Shown one piece after another: positions 9,155 through 16,362 of a stretch of 36,389 nucleotides of DNA; position 1 is the stretch's first letter; the number at the start of each line of letters is the position of its first letter. The notes beneath the pieces are model-generated. The model was not told the DNA's origin and ran no database searches. It saw only the letters and a program-made list of their open reading frames with translations. The position numbers and the translations under genes are program-made. The stretch comes from Micromonospora acroterricola (GTDB lineage Bacteria > Actinomycetota > Actinomycetes > Mycobacteriales > Micromonosporaceae): NCBI RefSeq assembly GCF_003172955.1, contig NZ_QGKR01000229.1:1-36389 (forward strand). Reading direction: 5' to 3'.

Positions 9155-9206
9155 GTCATCCAATCTAGGGACCGGATAGATGACATGTCAACCAAACGGC
9201 TAGACT
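9144..9206. promoter_or_regulatory. Twin-palindrome operator with two divergent leaderless promoters
   Basis: A perfect 16-base inverted repeat (9144-9159 and 9180-9195) holds two copies of the palindrome TGACATGTCA, at 9149-9158 and 9181-9190, 32 bases apart (about three helical turns). - strand promoter: TTGACA, 18 bases, TAGATT, start at ATG 9154. + strand promoter: -10 TAGACT at 9201-9206, six bases before the GTG at 9213. One palindrome covers the oxidoreductase start codon; the other covers both -35 regions. MarR binding is inferred from the adjacent gene. Confidence 0.82.
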
Positions 9207-9212
9207 CGACGC

Positions 9213-9701
9213 GTGGGCACCCGGTGGCTGGACGAGCGCGAGGACCGCGCCTGGCGCGGCTACCGCCGGATGCGCCGGCTGCTCGACCTGGAGCTGGCCC
9301 GGCAGCTGACCCAGGACGCCGGCCTCTCCGAGCCCGACTACGACGTGCTCTCCGACCTCTCCGAGACGCCGCGGGGGCGGCTGCGCCTCAGCGAACTGGC
9401 CGACCGGATGCTGTGGTCACGCAGCCGGCTCTCCCACCACCTGACCCGGATGCAGCAGCGCGGTCTGGTGACCCGCGAGGAGTGCGCCGACGACGCCCGG
9501 GGCTCGGTCGTCGTCCTGACCACGGCCGGGCGGCAGGCCATCGAGTCCGCCGCCCCCGGTCACGTGGCCGCCGTCCGCCGCCACCTCATCGATCTGCTCA
9601 CCCCGGCGGAGGTCGACGCGCTCGGCGCGCTCAGCCACCGGGTGGTCGACCACCTCGCCGACCCCGATCTGCGGGCCACCCGCCCACAGCCGGAGGCCTG
9701 A
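9213..9701 (+). CDS. MarR-family transcriptional regulator
   Basis: A 162-residue MarR-type winged-helix protein. The N-terminal dimer helices (WRGYRRMRRLLDLELARQL) precede the HTH (LRLSELADRMLWSRSRLSHHLTRMQQRGLVTRE) and the wing (CADDARGSVVVLTTAGRQ), then a C-terminal dimer helix. The GTG start at 9213 has no ribosome binding site; the -10 TAGACT ends six bases before it, so a leaderless mRNA is likely. It probably represses itself and the divergent oxidoreductase through the twin palindrome at 9149-9190. Its stop is followed after one base by the GTG of the methyltransferase gene, so the two are co-transcribed and likely coupled. Confidence 0.92.
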   Translation: MGTRWLDEREDRAWRGYRRMRRLLDLELARQLTQDAGLSEPDYDVLSDLSETPRGRLRLSELADRMLWSRSRLSHHLTRMQQRGLVTREECADDARGSVVVLTTAGRQAIESAAPGHVAAVRRHLIDLLTPAEVDALGALSHRVVDHLADPDLRATRPQPEA

Positions 9702-9702
9702 C

Positions 9703-10587
9703 GTGGACCCGCGCGTCCTCGACCGGCTGCGCTGCCCGGTCTGCGGCGAACCGCTGGCCGAGGTGACCACCGGCACCACGGCGGCGCTGCGCTGCCCGCG
9801 CCGGCACAGCTTCGACATCGCCCGACAGGGGTACGTGAACCTCCTCGCCGGTCGCGCCCCGCACGCCGGGGACAGCGCGGAGATGATGGCCGCCCGCGCC
9901 GACTTCCTCGCCGCCGGGCACTACGACCTGATCCCGGCCGCGCTCGCCGACGCCGCGAGCCAGGCCGTGCGGCACCTCCGGGAGACCCGGCCCGAGGCGG
10001 CGGTGCTCGACGCGTACCCCCTGGTGGTGGATGCCGGCGCCGGCACGGGCCGGTACCTCGGCGCGGTGCTGGCGGCGCTGCCGGACGCGGTGGGCCTGGC
10101 CCTGGACGTCTCCAAGCCGGCGCTGCGCCGCGCGGCCCGCGCGCATCCCCGGGCGGCCGCGGCCCTCGCCGACACCTGGCAGCGCCTGCCGCTCGCCGAC
10201 GCCTCGACCGCCGTGCTGCTGAACGTCTTCGCCCCGCGCAACGGCCCGGAGTTCCACCGGGTGCTCGACCCGGCCGGCGCGCTGCTGGTGGTCACCCCCG
10301 CAGCCGACCACCTCACCGAACTGGTGGACGCCCTCGACCTGCTGCGGGTGGACCCGGACAAGGCCGACCGGGTGGCCGGCAGTCTCGGTGGGCACTTCAC
10401 CCCGGTCGGCTCGGCGCTGCACCGGGCGGAGCTGACGCTGACCCGGCCGGAGGTGGCCACCCTGGTCGGGATGGGCCCCAGCGCCTGGCACACCGACCCG
10501 GCCGCCCTCGCCGCCCGGCTGGCCGCGCTACCCGAGCCGGTCCGGGTGACCGTGGCCATCCGGCTCGACGTCTCGCGACCCCGCTGA
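9703..10587 (+). CDS. RlmA/TlrB-type 23S rRNA (guanine-N1) methyltransferase
   Basis: A 294-residue protein with the N-terminal zinc knuckle of RlmA enzymes (CPVC at 11-14, CPRRH at 31-35, then SFDIARQGYVNLL) and a SAM-binding fold (VVDAGAGTG, about 108-115). The LLNVFAPRN motif and C-terminal LVGMGPSAWH also match this family. RlmA-I methylates G745 and the actinobacterial TlrB/MyrA branch methylates G748 of 23S rRNA, the latter contributing to tylosin or mycinamicin resistance. Which base is modified here cannot be decided by eye. It is coupled to the MarR gene, so expression may be inducible. It ends one base from the convergent neighbour's stop (TGA-G-TCA). Confidence 0.88.
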   Translation: MDPRVLDRLRCPVCGEPLAEVTTGTTAALRCPRRHSFDIARQGYVNLLAGRAPHAGDSAEMMAARADFLAAGHYDLIPAALADAASQAVRHLRETRPEAAVLDAYPLVVDAGAGTGRYLGAVLAALPDAVGLALDVSKPALRRAARAHPRAAAALADTWQRLPLADASTAVLLNVFAPRNGPEFHRVLDPAGALLVVTPAADHLTELVDALDLLRVDPDKADRVAGSLGGHFTPVGSALHRAELTLTRPEVATLVGMGPSAWHTDPAALAARLAALPEPVRVTVAIRLDVSRPR

Positions 10588-10588
10588 G

Positions 10589-11272
10589 TCAGGTGGAGAG
10601 GTCGACCTCTTCCCAACCGGGCGGCTCGTCGTGGTACGGCCCGCGCAGGATCACCGCCCACTCCAGCGCCCAGCGCCGCTGCCCGATGGCGTTCGCGTCG
10701 ACCAGCCCGGGCAGCGACCGCCCGCTCCGCTCGGTCTCCAGGTACGCCCAGTCCAGGCAGTAGTGCAGATCGAGCAGGGCTGCCGCGTCGGCGGGGTGCT
10801 GCGGCGCGGTCAGGATCCTCGACCGCCAGCGCGGAAAGGTCTCCCCCTCGGCGATGTGCGGCAGCCGCTCCACCAACCGCTCGTCCACGGCCAGGGTCGG
10901 GTCGAGCTGCTTGCTCAGCCCGAGCACCCAGGCCAGGGCGTAGAGCGCGTCGTGGTGCAGCACGAAGGAGCGGTGGTCGCCCTTGCCGCCGATCACGAAC
11001 TGCCACTCCGGCGGGGTCACCATCTCGACCAGGTGCGAGCCGAGCAGCCAGCTCATCGCCGCCTGCGGGGGCATCCCGAAGCAGCGGGCCAGGATCAGGT
11101 GCAGCACGGCGATGCGGGCCTCGATCTCCGCCGTGGGGCGCAACTCGATCTCGTCACCCGGCTCCCAGACCAGCGGGAACTGGGCCGGGGGCAACGGCAG
11201 ATTCAGCCGGGACAGCTCGTCCAGGCTCGCCTCGCGCACCTCACGTGGGTTGGGGGCAGGTACGACGGTCAC
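10589..11272 (-). CDS. DUF4272-like protein
   Basis: About 227 residues, soluble, with no signal peptide or membrane segment. The pattern EIEARIAVLHLILARCFGM, then WLLG, an E-V-TPPEWQF block, a W-rich middle and the ending DLHYCLDWAYLET with a final IGQRRWALEWAV suggests the DUF4272 family, for which I know no function. The start is uncertain: I chose the GTG at 11272 with aggaag nine bases upstream; a TTG at 11305 preceded by aaggggggac is possible and adds 11 residues. A TATTCT -10-like hexamer lies at 11332-11337 on the - strand. Confidence 0.65.
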   Translation of the reverse strand: MTVVPAPNPREVREASLDELSRLNLPLPPAQFPLVWEPGDEIELRPTAEIEARIAVLHLILARCFGMPPQAAMSWLLGSHLVEMVTPPEWQFVIGGKGDHRSFVLHHDALYALAWVLGLSKQLDPTLAVDERLVERLPHIAEGETFPRWRSRILTAPQHPADAAALLDLHYCLDWAYLETERSGRSLPGLVDANAIGQRRWALEWAVILRGPYHDEPPGWEEVDLST

Positions 11273-11383
11273 GGCGGAACTTCCTGTCTGCTCGCGACGG
11301 CTCAAGGCCGGCTGTCCCCCCTTGGCCTGCGAGAATAGCGCTCTCTGGTGACCGGCACCACGCCGCCCCGACCACCCGCCACG

Positions 11384-12667
11384 TCAGCTGATCCGCTCGA
11401 TGACCAGCGGCGCCGGCGCCGGCGCGGTCGGCGCGATCCGCACCGCGCGGGCGGCCTCCGCTAGGGCCGCCGGGATCCGCGCCGGGTCCTCGGCGCGCAG
11501 CTCGTACAGGGCCTCGCCGGCCCGCACCGCATCGCCGGGCCGCTTGTGCAGCACCACCCCGGCCGGCACGCTGACCGGGTCCTCCTTGCGGGCCCGGCCC
11601 GCGCCGAGCCGCCAGGCCGCCACCCCCATGGCGTACGCGTCGACGGCCTCGACGTACCCGTCCTGCCCGGCGCGGACCACCTCGACCTCCGGGGCGACCG
11701 GCATCGGCGCGTCCGGGTCGCCGCCCTGCGCCCGGATCATCGCCCGCCAGGAGTCCATCGCCCGGCCGTCGCGCAGCGCCGCCGCCGGATCGGCGTCCGG
11801 CAGGCCGGCGGCGTCGAGCATCTCCCGCGCCAGGGCGAGCGTCAGCTCGACCACGTCGGCCGGCCCCCCACCGGCCAGCACCTCGACCGACTCGGTCACC
11901 TCGACGGCGTTGCCGATCGCCAGGCCGAGCGGCGTGGACATGTCGGTGAGCAGGGCCACCGTCCGCACGCCGTGCGCACCGCCCAGCTCGACCATGGTGC
12001 GGGCCAGCTCACGGGCCTGGTCGACGGACTTCATGAAGGCGCCCGAGCCGACCTTGACGTCGAGGACCAGCGCACCGGTGCCCTCGGCGATCTTCTTGCT
12101 CATGATCGAGCTGGCGATCAGGGGGATCGCCTCCACGGTGCCGGTCACGTCGCGCAGCGCGTACAGCTTGCGGTCGGCGGGGGCGAGCCCGGCGCCGGCC
12201 GCGCAGATCACCGCGCCGACCTCACCGAGCTGGCTGATGAACTCGTCGTTGCTCAGCGCCGCCCGCCAGCCCGGGATCGACTCCAACTTGTCCAGCGTGC
12301 CGCCGGTGTGCCCGAGGCCGCGCCCGCTCAACTGCGGCACGGCCGCGCCGCACGCCGCCACCAGCGGGGTGAGCGGAAGAGTGATCTTGTCGCCGACGCC
12401 GCCGGTGGAGTGTTTGTCGACCGTCGGCCGCCGCACCGCCGACAGGTCCAGCCGCTCCCCGCTGGCGATCATCGCGGCGGTCCAGCGGGCGATCTCCGGC
12501 CCGGTCATGCCGTTGAGCAGGATCGCCATGGCCAGCGCCGACATCTGCTCGTCGGCGACCACCCCCCGGGTGTACGCGTCCACCACCCAGTCGATCTGCG
12601 CGTCCGACAGCACACCCCCGTCCCGCTTCACGCGAATGACGTCAACGGCAGCAAAAGCACCACTCAT
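11384..12667 (-). CDS. deoA: Thymidine phosphorylase
   Basis: A 427-residue enzyme that splits thymidine or deoxyuridine with phosphate to base and 2-deoxyribose-1-phosphate. The phosphate-binding KHSTGGVGDK is at residues 85-94 and the family signature SGRGLGHTGGTLDKLE at 114-129; DVKVGSGAFMK is also present. Length is normal for DeoA/Pdp. A pyrimidine nucleoside phosphorylase with wider specificity (Pdp) is the alternative name. Last gene of the nucleoside operon, 194 bases after cdd; that gap holds a strong hairpin that may lower its expression relative to upstream genes. Confidence 0.95.
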   Translation of the reverse strand: MSGAFAAVDVIRVKRDGGVLSDAQIDWVVDAYTRGVVADEQMSALAMAILLNGMTGPEIARWTAAMIASGERLDLSAVRRPTVDKHSTGGVGDKITLPLTPLVAACGAAVPQLSGRGLGHTGGTLDKLESIPGWRAALSNDEFISQLGEVGAVICAAGAGLAPADRKLYALRDVTGTVEAIPLIASSIMSKKIAEGTGALVLDVKVGSGAFMKSVDQARELARTMVELGGAHGVRTVALLTDMSTPLGLAIGNAVEVTESVEVLAGGGPADVVELTLALAREMLDAAGLPDADPAAALRDGRAMDSWRAMIRAQGGDPDAPMPVAPEVEVVRAGQDGYVEAVDAYAMGVAAWRLGAGRARKEDPVSVPAGVVLHKRPGDAVRAGEALYELRAEDPARIPAALAEAARAVRIAPTAPAPAPLVIERIS

Positions 12668-12772
12668 CAGAAGTTCTTCCTAGTCGTAAGGCACCAACCG
12701 ACCGACGGGCGTAGACCACCACGGCCTCCACCGACCGTGACCGACCCGCGGATCCTGACCACGACGGGCCGG

Positions 12773-12832
12773 GGCCGACCGTGCCCGGCGGAGGGATCAA
12801 GCCTGACCGCCCGGAGCCGGGCACGGTCGGCC
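12773..12832. repeat. 17-base inverted repeat between cdd and deoA
   Basis: Perfect arms ggccgaccgtgcccggc (12773-12789) and complement (12816-12832) flank a 26-base loop. No T-tract follows on either strand. Lying in the 194-base gap between two genes of one operon, it could be a partial terminator or an mRNA stability element. Confidence 0.7.
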
Positions 12833-12861
12833 ACGGCCCCAAGCGCAACCAATAACAAAGA

Positions 12862-13566
12862 TCAAGACCAGCGAACCGGGATCTCCAGAGGCGGCTCACC
12901 CTCACCAGCCCAGAAGATGGTGCCGGTCGCGTCGACCACCACCACCCGGGGCGATCGGGCCAAGCCCCACGTGATCGCCTCCGCCGGGTCGTCCCAGCTC
13001 GGCGCCTCCTCCAGCACGCCGGTCTCGGCGCCCGCGTCGTCCCCGGCGGACCGCTCCCAGTACGCCGTCCAGACCTGCTGCCCGGCGGACATGTCCGGGT
13101 GCACGAAGACCGTGCCACGCCCGCGCCAGGCCGCCAGCCGCTCCGGGACCACCGGCACCGGCGTCTCGCCGGTCACCGCCTCCAGGTCCTCCACGCCGAA
13201 GGCGTGCGGCAGCAGCTCGGCCATCCGCAGCGGGCGGCCCTTGGCCTCGACGAGGCAGTCCGGCCCGCCGTGCTCCCAGAGCAGCTGACGGCACCGGCCG
13301 CACGGCATCAGCGGCTCACCGGTGGCGTCGACGCAGGAGAGCGCGACGAGTCGACCGCCGCCGGTGGCGTGCAGGCTGGACACCACCCCGCACTCGGCGC
13401 AGAGCGTCACCCCGTACGCGGCGTTCTCCACGTTGCAGCCGACCACGACCCGGCCGTCGTCGACCAGGGCGGCCGCGCCGACCGGGAACGTCGAGTACGG
13501 CGCGTACGCGTGCCGCATCGCGTCCGTCGCGGCGGCGCGCAACCGCGCCCAGTCGATCTCAGTCAT
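12862..13566 (-). CDS. cdd: Cytidine deaminase with an extra C-terminal domain
   Basis: 234 residues from the ATG at 13566 (MTEIDWARLRAAATDAM). Residues 1-128 are a complete cytidine deaminase: YAPYSTFPVGAA, NVENAAYGVTLCAECG with catalytic Cys56 and Glu58, and PCGRC at 88-92, ending LLPHAFG where the normal ~130-residue enzyme stops. A further 105 residues follow in the same frame without interruption (HPDMSAGQQVWTAYWERS, then SWDDPAEAITWGLARSPRVVVVDATGTIFWAG); I do not recognise this domain. The open frame continues upstream to 13845 but only the ATG start fits the fold. It converts (deoxy)cytidine to (deoxy)uridine and lies between the permeases and deoA. Confidence 0.92.
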   Translation of the reverse strand: MTEIDWARLRAAATDAMRHAYAPYSTFPVGAAALVDDGRVVVGCNVENAAYGVTLCAECGVVSSLHATGGGRLVALSCVDATGEPLMPCGRCRQLLWEHGGPDCLVEAKGRPLRMAELLPHAFGVEDLEAVTGETPVPVVPERLAAWRGRGTVFVHPDMSAGQQVWTAYWERSAGDDAGAETGVLEEAPSWDDPAEAITWGLARSPRVVVVDATGTIFWAGEGEPPLEIPVRWS

Positions 13567-13640
13567 CCCATCATTCTGCCGCACCGCCATCGTGGCCTGC
13601 GGCGGGACCACCTCGGCCCCGCCGCGTCCACGTGCGGGCG

Positions 13641-14921
13641 TCAGCCCTTGACGTACGGCTTGCCGTCGGCGGCCGGCGCCCGGACCCGGCCGACCAGACC
13701 GGCCACCGCCAGGATCGTCGCCAGGTAGGGCAGCATGGCCAGGAACTGGCTGGGGATCGCGCTGTTGATCGCGCCCAGGTAGGTGGCGAGCTGGTCGGCG
13801 AAACCGAAGAAGAGCGCCGCGAGCAGCGCTCCGGTGGGGTTCCACCGGCCGAAGATCAGCGCGGCCAGCGCGATGAAGCCCTTGCCGCCGATCATGTTCT
13901 TGGTGAACGAGTAGAGCGCCAGCGTGTAGGACGCGCCACCGATGCCGGCGACCACGCCGGCGAGCAGCACGTTGCGGTACCGCACCCGCAGCACCTTGAC
14001 GCCGAGCGTGTCGGCGGCGGTCGGGTGCTCACCGACCGAGCGGGTCCGCAGCCCCCACCGGGTACGGAACAGCCCGATGTGGATCACCAGCACCAGGAGC
14101 AGGCCGAGGTAGAGGAAGATGTTGCCGCGGAACAGCGCCGGCCCGAGCACCGGGATGTCCTCGAGCAGCGGGATGTTCCAGTTGCCGAAGCGGGGCGAGC
14201 TGTTGTACTTCGTCGCGTCGGTCTGCATCAACCGCTCGTAGAGGAAGCCGGTGACGCCGACCGCCAGCAGGTTCAGCACGATGCCGATGACCACCTGGTC
14301 GACCAGGTAGCGGATGGCGAAGACGGCCAGCAGCAGCGAGATGAACGCGCCGCCGATGGCTGCGGCGACCAGGCCCACCCAGACGTTGCCGGAGAGGCTG
14401 CCGAACAGGGCGCCGCTGAACGCGCCCATCAGCAACTGCCCCTCGATGGCCACGTTGACCACGCCGGACCGCTCGCACAGCACCCCGGCGAGCGCGCCGA
14501 AGATCAGTGGCAGGGCCAGGATGAAGGTGCCGCGGATGATGTTGACCAGCGGCATGAAGTTCTGCCCGGTCGGCGCGGCGGAGACCTGCCAGCAGAGGAA
14601 GGAGAGCACGAAGGCGACCAGCCCGACGCCGAGCACGGGAAGGAACCACCGCTTCGGCACCCCGGCGAGCAGGGCCGCGCCGGCGGCGATCGTGATGATC
14701 CCGAACAGGATCGCGCCGATCGTGCCGTTGATCTCCAACGCGGCGCCGGCCGCGTCGTCGCTGAGCGTGAACCGGGCCTGCTGGTCGGTGGCGAGCGCGC
14801 CGAAGAGCACGGCCGAGAGCAGGCCGAGCGCCAGCAGCACGAGGCCGACCTTGCGGTTCCGGGTCCAGAAGCCCTCGTCGACCGCAGCGACCGCGACGTC
14901 GGGGACAGCCATGGTGGACAT
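13641..14921 (-). CDS. Nucleoside ABC transporter permease (second)
   Basis: A 426-residue multi-spanning membrane protein of the BPD_transp_2 type (YufQ/NupQ-like), with the family block LCERSGVVNVAIEGQLLMGAF and, later, GIGGASYTLALYSFTKNMIGGKGFIALAALIFGRWNP. About ten hydrophobic segments are visible. It pairs with the permease at 14925-16286 to form the channel for nucleosides delivered by the BMP-type lipoprotein. The ATG at 14921 begins three bases after the upstream permease's stop, within reach of aagggctgg as a binding site; a second ATG lies three codons on. Confidence 0.92.
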   Translation of the reverse strand: MSTMAVPDVAVAAVDEGFWTRNRKVGLVLLALGLLSAVLFGALATDQQARFTLSDDAAGAALEINGTIGAILFGIITIAAGAALLAGVPKRWFLPVLGVGLVAFVLSFLCWQVSAAPTGQNFMPLVNIIRGTFILALPLIFGALAGVLCERSGVVNVAIEGQLLMGAFSGALFGSLSGNVWVGLVAAAIGGAFISLLLAVFAIRYLVDQVVIGIVLNLLAVGVTGFLYERLMQTDATKYNSSPRFGNWNIPLLEDIPVLGPALFRGNIFLYLGLLLVLVIHIGLFRTRWGLRTRSVGEHPTAADTLGVKVLRVRYRNVLLAGVVAGIGGASYTLALYSFTKNMIGGKGFIALAALIFGRWNPTGALLAALFFGFADQLATYLGAINSAIPSQFLAMLPYLATILAVAGLVGRVRAPAADGKPYVKG

Positions 14922-14924
14922 CAG

Positions 14925-16286
14925 TTACCAGCCCTTCGCCAGGCTCGTCTGCAACCGGGCGGCCCGTGCGGCCCGGAGCTGGAAGATCGCTTTCACCAGG
15001 GCGGGTGCGGCGATGAAGATGACGATCAGCGCCTGGAGCACGGTCACCAGCTCCAGGGAGATCCCCGAGTACGACTGCATCCGGTTGCCGCCGGCCTGAA
15101 GCGCCCCGAACAGCAGCGCCGCCAGCAGCACCCCCCAGGGCTTCACCCGGCCGAGCAGCGCCACGAGGATGCCGTCGAAGCCGATCTGCGCGACCACCAG
15201 CGGGGTCAACGCGCTGGCGGTGGAGCCGAGGACCATGTTCGAGCCGCCGAGGCCGGCCAGGATCCCGGAGAAGACCATGATCAGGGTGTACGTCCGGGTG
15301 ACGCTGATGCCGGCGGTGCGGGCGGCGTCCGGGTTGGCGCCGACGGCGCGCAGCTCGAAGCCGAGCGTGGAGCGGTTGAGCAGCCAGGCGACCGCCCAGG
15401 TGGCCAGCACGGCGAGCAGGATGCCGGCGTGCACCCGCAGGTTGTCGCCGAGGAGTCGGGGCAGCTGGGCGGAGGTGTCCACGGCCTTGCTGATCGCGTC
15501 GGTACGGGTCGGGTCCTGCACCCCGTTCTGCACGATGAGCCAGGTCAGGAAGTACGTGGCGATGTAGTTGAGCATGATCGTGTTGATCACCTCGTGCGCG
15601 CCGGTGCGGGCCTTGAGGATGCCGGGGATGAAGCCCCAGACCGCCCCGCCCAGGGCGCCGGCCAGCACCGCCACCAGCAGGTGCAGGCCGGGCGGCAGCG
15701 GCAGCAGGAAGCCGGCCAGCGCGGCCAGGATCACGCCGATGGTGGCCTGGCCCTGCGCGCCGATGTTGAACAGGCCGCCGCGGAAGGCCAGCGCCACCGC
15801 CAGGCCGGTGAAGACCAGCGGCGCCGTGTAGGTGAGCGTCTCGGAGATCGGCGCGAGCACCGCCTGCCAGCCGTTGTCGCCGTTCACCCAGCCGGAGAAC
15901 GCCTCCGGGTCGAAGATCGAGCCCTTGAACAGGTTCGCGTACGCCTCGCTCACCAGCGTCCAGCTGGCGCTGAACGCGTCCGACGGACGGGCGGTGATGT
16001 ACGAGAAGGTGGAGAGCACCTCCGGATCAGAAATGATCATCAGCACCGCGCCGACCACGATCGCGAGCACCAGCGACAGCAGGGTCACCGTGAAGGTGTT
16101 GGCCGCCCAGAGGTTGTCCAGGAACAGCCGGCCGAGGGTCGGCGTCGGCTTCGACTCCGGGGCCGACCGGCCCGGCCCGGTCGTCGGCTCGGCCTGTTCG
16201 GTGTTGCCGAGAGCGGTCTGCGCGGCCTGCGCCTCGCTCGCCGGTTCCTTGTCCGGCGAGCCGGACTGCGCGTTGGGGTCACTCAT
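14925..16286 (-). CDS. Nucleoside ABC transporter permease (first)
   Basis: 453 residues from the ATG at 16286, which has gcggag about eight bases upstream; an open extension to 16451 is rejected because it is Arg-rich and lacks a binding site. The N-terminal ~70 residues are a polar, acidic cytoplasmic tail (MSDPNAQSGSPDKEP), followed by about nine to ten membrane segments of the BPD_transp_2 (YufP/NupP) type, including LAVALAFRGGLFNIGAQGQATIG and GAHEVINTIMLNYIATYF, both typical of nucleoside/sugar permeases. It partners the downstream permease and the two-domain ATPase. Confidence 0.92.
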   Translation of the reverse strand: MSDPNAQSGSPDKEPASEAQAAQTALGNTEQAEPTTGPGRSAPESKPTPTLGRLFLDNLWAANTFTVTLLSLVLAIVVGAVLMIISDPEVLSTFSYITARPSDAFSASWTLVSEAYANLFKGSIFDPEAFSGWVNGDNGWQAVLAPISETLTYTAPLVFTGLAVALAFRGGLFNIGAQGQATIGVILAALAGFLLPLPPGLHLLVAVLAGALGGAVWGFIPGILKARTGAHEVINTIMLNYIATYFLTWLIVQNGVQDPTRTDAISKAVDTSAQLPRLLGDNLRVHAGILLAVLATWAVAWLLNRSTLGFELRAVGANPDAARTAGISVTRTYTLIMVFSGILAGLGGSNMVLGSTASALTPLVVAQIGFDGILVALLGRVKPWGVLLAALLFGALQAGGNRMQSYSGISLELVTVLQALIVIFIAAPALVKAIFQLRAARAARLQTSLAKGW

Positions 16287-16362
16287 GCCGTCACTCCGCT
16301 TCGCTGCGTGACGCCATGAGGCACCAACGCCCTGTAACGATGATTCGCTCGCCGACGCTCGC

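Noticed and set aside
13567..13845. Longer N-terminus for cytidine deaminase
   Set aside because: The open frame runs on upstream, but the extension overlaps the permease gene's 3' end and is not deaminase-like; the ATG at 13566 matches the family start.
13632..16319. Very long + strand open frame (895 codons) opposite the two permeases and cdd
   Set aside because: GC-rich codon bias on the - strand leaves few stops here; the translation is charged low-complexity sequence, while the - strand encodes recognisable membrane permeases.
16287..16362. Small hairpin (cgtcac/gtgacg) between ATPase and permease genes
   Set aside because: Only six-base arms in GC-rich DNA; not distinct enough to call.
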